Positions 58,721 through 64,000 of a DNA stretch of 64,000 bases are shown here, piece by piece (the stretch's first letter is position 1; the number at the start of each line of letters is the position of its first letter). The position numbers and the translations under genes are program-made. This DNA comes from Notospermus geniculatus. Its lineage: Eukaryota > Nemertea > Pilidiophora > Heteronemertea > Lineidae. A model generated the notes under the pieces. The model did no database searches. It was not told the origin of the DNA and worked only from the letters and a program-made list of their open reading frames with translations. The stretch spans positions 173,078-237,077 of the forward strand of contig NMRB01000665.1 in the NCBI GenBank assembly GCA_002633025.1, given 5' to 3'.

Positions 58721-59420
58721 TCACGTGCGGAGCATTGCGTGACCTTCACCCCTTTACATAAATAACTCGACTCATGAATGGAGCATCGACCGATGAATAG
58801 ACGGTTGATTCGCGAGGCGGCAGGTCGAACGGGAATTTCGAACTGCATACCGTATACAGCGGGTGGGGGTGGGGGTGGGGGGAGGAGGGGGCTTCGCATG
58901 ATCGTTTGTCCTGGGCATGGTGAGCAATATTGTCAGCCATGGCACCGAGGGCATCTAGCGCTCTCCCCTGCATGTGCCTACTTCACCGCCATGACAAAAA
59001 CCGCTAGTGCGCATGCCCGATGATGAAGGGAGCGTGTGCGATGCATTGAGCCCCTTGCAGCTTCATTATGGCACGGCTAGCCCACCGGCCATGGAGGATA
59101 TCCTAATGCGGTCTAGTGGTTGGCGCGTTGGCGCATGAGCTGTGCGGAGTGTGCGTGATCACTATACGTCGATGGGTGAACGGCGCGGATACACATCCGA
59201 AAAGCCCTGATCACCTCAGGATGCAGCATTGCTGGTCGGCATACAACCGAACAAATGTTCGTAACATGGTTTGCAAATATCAGTTGCTGCCTGTTTGTGC
59301 TAAGGGCGTGGTCCACTCTGTTTAGTAGCCTCCCACTGCCGCTGAGAATGATGATACTGCCAACCGGGTAGATATGTGGAATGTACGGAATAAAAGGTAA
59401 ACCATTTACTCGAGTGTGCA

Positions 59421-59748
59421 TCTGTTGACACGACATTACTAGCATTACGACAGAGACAGATCCAGCAGCAAGTATCAAGTGTACACAGAGGGTAGGCATT
59501 GTATAACTTCTGTAACTTCTTATGTAAATAGGCCTACGCACGTTGCAAACCCACTGTTCAGTGTACTCTGTGCTACTGAAATAAATGAATAAACAGACAA
59601 GTTTACGATTATTTACCGGAGTGAATAGAACTGGCCTGGCCAATGTCCTGGAGAGGTGTTCAAAACATAAATGTCCATCCTCATCGGCTGAAATCATGGC
59701 CAATAAACAACACAGTAAAAGCAATTTGCTAATGCGCGTTTCCACCAT
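59421..59748 (-). CDS. Possible first exon(s) of a secreted protein gene (tentative)
   Basis: On the minus strand an ATG at 59748 opens 44 codons with a signal peptide (RISKLLLLCCLLAMISADE) and ends in a GTAAAT donor at 59616. A phase-0 acceptor (TCAACAG) ends just before 59421, where the frame continues GLPFIPYIPHIYPVGSIIIL. That second piece weakly recalls the start of a galectin carbohydrate-binding domain, but the remaining exons are not visible, and the assembly gap at 58608 lies downstream. I would not call it a galectin on this evidence. Confidence 0.25.
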
Positions 59749-60067
59749 TGTTCCTTTCACCTTGTAATTAATCCAGATGGACGTCATTTGGACTTTTGAT
59801 ATCAGAACAAACGAATCATGTCGAGGTGCTACCAGTGTCAACAATGTGCGCATCGGCCATGTTTGCCTCTTGTGTTGACTTACACACGCAGTCTCTATCT
59901 AAATGTCCGTTACGATACGGTCCATCACAGAACAACTGTCGAACAGCAGAATGGGAACATCATTCAAGGTGTAACCGGCAAATCAGACATGATTTTTGCA
60001 CCTTCAACTTGACGTCTTCACCTTCACCTTCAACTTGACATCCAGCTCAAAATACACTTCTGGTAGC

Positions 60068-60195
60068 TCGACTTGAAAGTGTCAGCCTGAAGAAGACCCC
60101 GGTTGGGGTCGAAAATTTGCGAAATTTTTGGAGGACGACTTCTGTTATTATATCATTTTGTGTGTCGCCTTTTGTGCTCTATTTTTGGACAACTT
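60068..60195 (+). repeat. Dispersed repeat with GACCCCGGTTGGGGTC hairpin
   Basis: Reads CTGAAGAAGACCCCGGTTGG, then GGTCGAAAATTTGCG and ATCATTTTGTGTGTCGCC. The reverse complement of 43630-43745 matches throughout (TTATCATTTTGTGTGTCAAT). It ends about 45 bases before the GPCR start codon. Confidence 0.65.
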
Positions 60196-60240
60196 GACGT
60201 CTGAGAGACGATCAAATATTTCGGCATCTTCTACGTTCAG

Positions 60241-63200
60241 ATGAAACCCAAGCCATCACCTGCAATGTGGATTCTCTTCGCTTTATTTATCTCGGCGATG
60301 ATAATAGCTGGCATCCCCCGTGGCATCCCCGGCCAAGCTCCTATCACCACATCTCCCAAACCAATGACTGAAACAAACTGCAAGCAGGAAACCTGCATCG
60401 ACTGCGTCAGCTGCAAAGTTATCAGTTCCTGCAAGGGGAACCTCACATTTTCCGACGGAACGAAGGATTGTGACAGCCCTATACGAACCTATTATGAAAT
60501 TACAACAACAAATGCCAACCGCAAAGAGTTCGAGGTTACAGAGGAAGTCTGCTCGCTACAAAGTGGTAAGCTACATGTGACAAGAAACAAACTTTCCTCA
60601 ATATTTAATGGAAATGAAATCTATCGCACTACAAAATCGAACGTCAACATTGAGTGCCCTGTCGTTAATAGCGAGGTTATCATCAAGCAGAAACGGTATC
60701 GAGTGCCTAAGAATGAGAGTTACTGTCGGTGCGTCCAGCCTGGATTCATCCAGCACAAGTGTCGATGTTACGCCTTATTCAACCACACAGAAACGTGGAA
60801 CATCGCCCAGAGCAAATGCCATGAAGAGAATGCAAGCCTCGTCAGCATCGTCGACAAGGAAGAAATGGAGGATTTGAAACACTTCCTTATTTCTGTCTGG
60901 TGGAATGAGATATACGAGTTAAGGACCAAACTAAAGGCGGCATGGATCTTCATCGGACTGGTGGACTCGGAGAAAATACCGGTAAGGTTATCTTCCTCTC
61001 CTTTTCTAATCATTAACATGAAGAATAAATGTAGCTCGAACCAAAACGTCTGTTCGCCAAACAAAACTAATTGTTGGTGAGGGGGCTTGAGAACCTAGTT
61101 ATCACGTCCCCTTGCATTACGTCTACATATGTCCATTTATCAAGCTGCAAGTCCCGGGTTCGAATCCTGGGCCCTGTGGGATTAATCATCCCAGCTCTTC
61201 ACGTCCGTCGCATGGGACAGTAAGCCATGGTGTCTTGTACCTTGTGACTTTGCAAGGGCAAATAAAAGACCTCATCTAAGTGAGGAACATGAGCAGCTTG
61301 GTTAATGGTATGGCTTTGGCCCTGATGGAAAAATTCAATAATAAATACAAATACTGCTTGTTGGTGACCGCCATCAAGGCGGTAATCTATCCGGTTTCTT
61401 ATGGGGTACCTTTTGGGAACGAGATTGAAGACTTCCCTGTGTTCCCCTATTGGAAAGTCATGGCCTTTCAAGCCGTCTATGTAAGAAAGCAAGAAAACTT
61501 TACCAGGTTTTCTTGTTTCAGGGCAATTATAACTGGACAGATGGGAACCCTGCTACATTTTTCGATTGGTACAATCCGATCCACACGAAGAGGGTCGACA
61601 ACCGCTATAAAGCCATCTTAAAGACACACGTGCAGCCGACCACAGCCACTGAGTGTACTGGGAAGTGTACCGTCATGGTCATCAACTATGAACATATCTT
61701 TGAGAAGAGCCACTGGTTTAAACTTCCGTGCAGCCTCCCCCTGGAGGAATCTTTCTACATCTGTAAGACAGAAGCTGAGACGAAAGCGCAGAAGGCAGAG
61801 GACGCTAAGACTGCAAGGGTCGCGATGAAAATAAACGGCATGTTGAAATCGACTTCCGATAAAACAATCCTATCGACGTGCGAGAAGGGCTGGAGCAGGT
61901 ATCATGGACAGTGCTACATGATGTTTACATCCAAGTCTGACCTTGAAGACAATTTAACATCGACACAGCTTGAGGCAGAGTGCTCCAAACGGGATTCCAC
62001 AGTGGCTTCGATCGACGGGAAACGGAAAGGGATGGTGTTACACCTCATCAAACGATGGCGACACTTGGCTGAGTACGGAGGTATCCTGTTGAAGGCGGAC
62101 GGTAAATTCATAGAGCATAAGGTAGAAAACACTGCGGAGGAGAAGGATTTTATCATCTTACTGACCCGAAAATTCGAGGGCAAATATACCGTTAATATTT
62201 TGCACATTGGGACTGAAAACACCCGCAGTGTGATGTGCGAAAAGTCACCGCAGCCAAGACGGATCACGTGCAAAACGTACCAGAAGCAGTGCAGGGATGG
62301 GTCGTGCATATCGTCTGTCTATGTGTGTGACGGTCGTCCGGATTGCCCCGATGGGTCGGACGAAGAGAGCTGTGACAGGGTAACCTTTCAGATGTTTACT
62401 TGTGCAGACGGTGATAAACAAATACCTTATTCACTGATGTGTGATTTTATCAACGATTGTAAGGACGGGTCGGACGAGAAGAACTGTGAGCACCAGAAGT
62501 GCGAGGAGTCCCATTTTACGTGTGGAAATGGACAGTGCATTCCAAAGAGCAAAAGGTGCGACTTGTTGAAAGACTGCAGAGATGGAACCGACGAGGAGAA
62601 ATGTAACTGTCGTGGTTTCACGTGCTACAGTGGGAAGTGTCTCCCTCCCTCTCGGGTGTCCGACATCCTTGGTGACTGCCCGGGTATCACATGGGAGGAT
62701 GAGTATGTCGATCTCACAACCACCGCCTTGTTTCGTGCAGAAACGAGACCAAAACCATACTCAGGTGGTAAAACTTCACGTAACTCTTCGTCTTTCTGTC
62801 GGAATACGAATGAAGTTAGATGCCGGTTTTATTCGCTTGCCTGCTTCCGGCGAGAGGAGACTTGTATCTACGACCACGACGTTTACGGTGCGATGGCTTC
62901 CTGTCGAGACGCCAGCCATCTTGTGGACTGCCAGGACTTTGAATGTCCAGGGATGTTCAAATGTGAGAACTCCTACTGTATTCCTGTGAGAAAGAGATGT
63001 GATGGAACTTGGGATTGCCCTTACGGTGAGGATGAACGAGAATGCGAGAAGGTCACATGCCCTCCGGGCTTCTTCCGGTGTCAGAACAAGATTTGTCTGG
63101 ATCAGACCGAGGTCTGTGACGGGAAGATTCACTGTAACAATACCGGTGATGACGAAAGGATGTGTGACGTCACAGAGTGTCATGGGAAGTGCACGTGTCA

Positions 63201-64000
63201 AGGATTGTCCATTGGGTGTGTGGGCGTGGCCATGGAACATTTGTCAGTGTACATTGGGAATCATTCTCGCCTAAGGTTTCTTAACGTCTCGGGGAACAAA
63301 ATTAAAATCAGTGCAAACACCATGGATCCATACCATTACTTAATAAACCTTGATATTTCTCGCAATGAAATACAGTCGTTGCCTGAAGAGGCGTTTTCCA
63401 ATAACCCGAATTTGCAGTACCTTAACCTCAGCCACAACAGTCTCACGTCTATTGGTAAGCACACGTTCCACGGGCTCAGGCAGCTAATAATGCTGAACCT
63501 CTATCATAATAAAAACCTCAAGACGATCCTCTCGGGCAGTTTCAAGTTCATCGATGGACAAGGGCTGGGCCGAAATAATTGCTTAGCAGAGTTAGATCTG
63601 AGACAAAACAGTCTTGATGTTATCCCTGTAGAATCCGTTCAAGATCTCTGTGCCCATCGTTTGAAGATGGACAAGTTTTCCTTATGCTGCCCGGCCAAGG
63701 AGGTCGAACACTGCACACCAAAACCGGATGAATTTTCCTCGTGTGACGACCTGTTGGCTAACCATGCACTCCAGGTTGCCGTCTGGGTTCTTGGCTTCAT
63801 GGCCCTGCTGGGAAACTCCTTCGTTCTGTTGTGGAGGTTCATTCACCGGAAGCAGGGAGCAGGGGTGGAGAATCTTCTTGTCTCAAACCTCAGCATTGCC
63901 GATTTCATGATGGGCGTCTATCTGCTCATCATTGGCTCAGTTGATGTTCATCACAGGGGGACATTTGCTCTCTATACTGATCAATGGAGAAAACACCCCG
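60241..64000 (+). CDS. GRL101/relaxin-receptor-like GPCR with C-type lectin, LDLa and LRR ectodomain (3' end outside window)
   Basis: Rhodopsin-class receptor of the LGR group. Exon 1 is 60241-60981, with a phase-0 GTAAGG donor; exon 2 starts at 61522 and stays open to the window end. The signal peptide is [17 protein letters not shown]-type lectin domain 1 spans about residues 163-330 and is split by the intron (joined part [19 protein letters not shown]); lectin-like domain 2 is about 367-486 ([10 protein letters not shown]). LDLa modules with the Cys-Asp-x-x-x-Asp-Cys..SDE calcium pattern lie at about 497-531, 541-570, 574-608, 723-757 and 760-796. A cysteine-rich LRR cap (CHGKCTCQG) and about five LRRs follow ([16 protein letters not shown]). 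Helix 1 has [10 protein letters not shown], helix 2 [20 protein letters not shown] with the Asp2.50, and HHRGTF matches relaxin-type receptors. The ligand is unknown. Helices 3-7 lie beyond the window. Confidence 0.9.
61140..61350 (+). mobile_element. tRNA-derived SINE (family 1) in the GPCR intron
   Basis: A Pol III B box (GGGTTCGAATCCTGGGCCC) heads GTGGGATTAATCATCCCAGC and then the family body GACAGTAAGCCATGGTG, AAGTGAGGAACATGAG, GGCCCTGATGGAAAAA, ending in an A-rich tail. The same body occurs in introns of copies A, B and C and inverted at 7785-8085. Confidence 0.6.

Larger units (their letters stand above)
57837..60240. other. Region between the SLC46-like gene and the GPCR
   Basis: Head-to-head intergenic region. 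It contains a likely SLC46 5' noncoding exon donor near 58469, the 113-base gap, a G-rich GTGGGGGT run at 58863-58890, the tentative secreted exons, and the repeat at 60068. Confidence 0.45.

Noticed and set aside
59100-59130. tRNA-like A box (GCGGTCTAGTGGTTGGCGCG)
   Set aside because: No matching B box or cloverleaf follows; chance or a decayed SINE head.
59113-59853. 246-codon minus-strand open frame as one gene
   Set aside because: Composition changes along it and it contains good donor and acceptor sites; only two short pieces look coding.

Overview
This is a 64 kb piece of an animal nuclear genome, most likely a marine invertebrate (lophotrochozoan or invertebrate deuterostome; I cannot decide which). 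Genes are split by GT-AG introns, intergenic DNA is full of short foldback (MITE-like) elements and tRNA-derived SINEs, and the gene set (nischarin, an ASB protein, an SLC46 transporter, a GRL101/relaxin-receptor-like GPCR with lectin and LDLa domains) is metazoan. There are two assembly gaps (13270-13720 and 58608-58720), each flanked by a repeated copy of the same sequence.

Layout. 1-2620: foldback elements and possibly one exon. 2890-3900: a giant AT-rich palindrome built of degenerate short repeats. 4087-17666 (minus): a complete 16-exon nischarin gene, about 1,492 residues, introns loaded with MITEs and a minisatellite. 18912-20240 (plus): four-exon ankyrin/SOCS-box gene, divergent from nischarin. 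20241-28390: no gene recognised, many foldback elements. 28391-34203 (minus): a six-exon gene for an unrecognised secreted basic protein of about 438 residues. 36407 and 38529: two tRNA-Glu(CTC) genes. 42415-44122 (plus): five-exon gene for a 130-residue cysteine-free secreted protein. 44110-54360 (plus): three tandem duplicate units, each with a three-exon gene for an unrecognised secreted cationic protein (283, 283, 286 residues). 54907-57803 (minus): SLC46-like transporter. 60241-64000 (plus): 5' part of a GPCR with C-type lectin, LDL-receptor class A and leucine-rich-repeat ectodomain; it runs off the window.

The best candidates for undescribed biology are the tandem secreted family (signal peptide, acidic segment, furin-like basic site, conserved domain, four cysteines and an R/G/S-rich cationic tail), the two other secreted orphan genes beside it, and a diverse set of foldback elements with similar tips but different interiors. 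Gene models were joined by hand from splice sites and reading phase; no search or alignment program was run.
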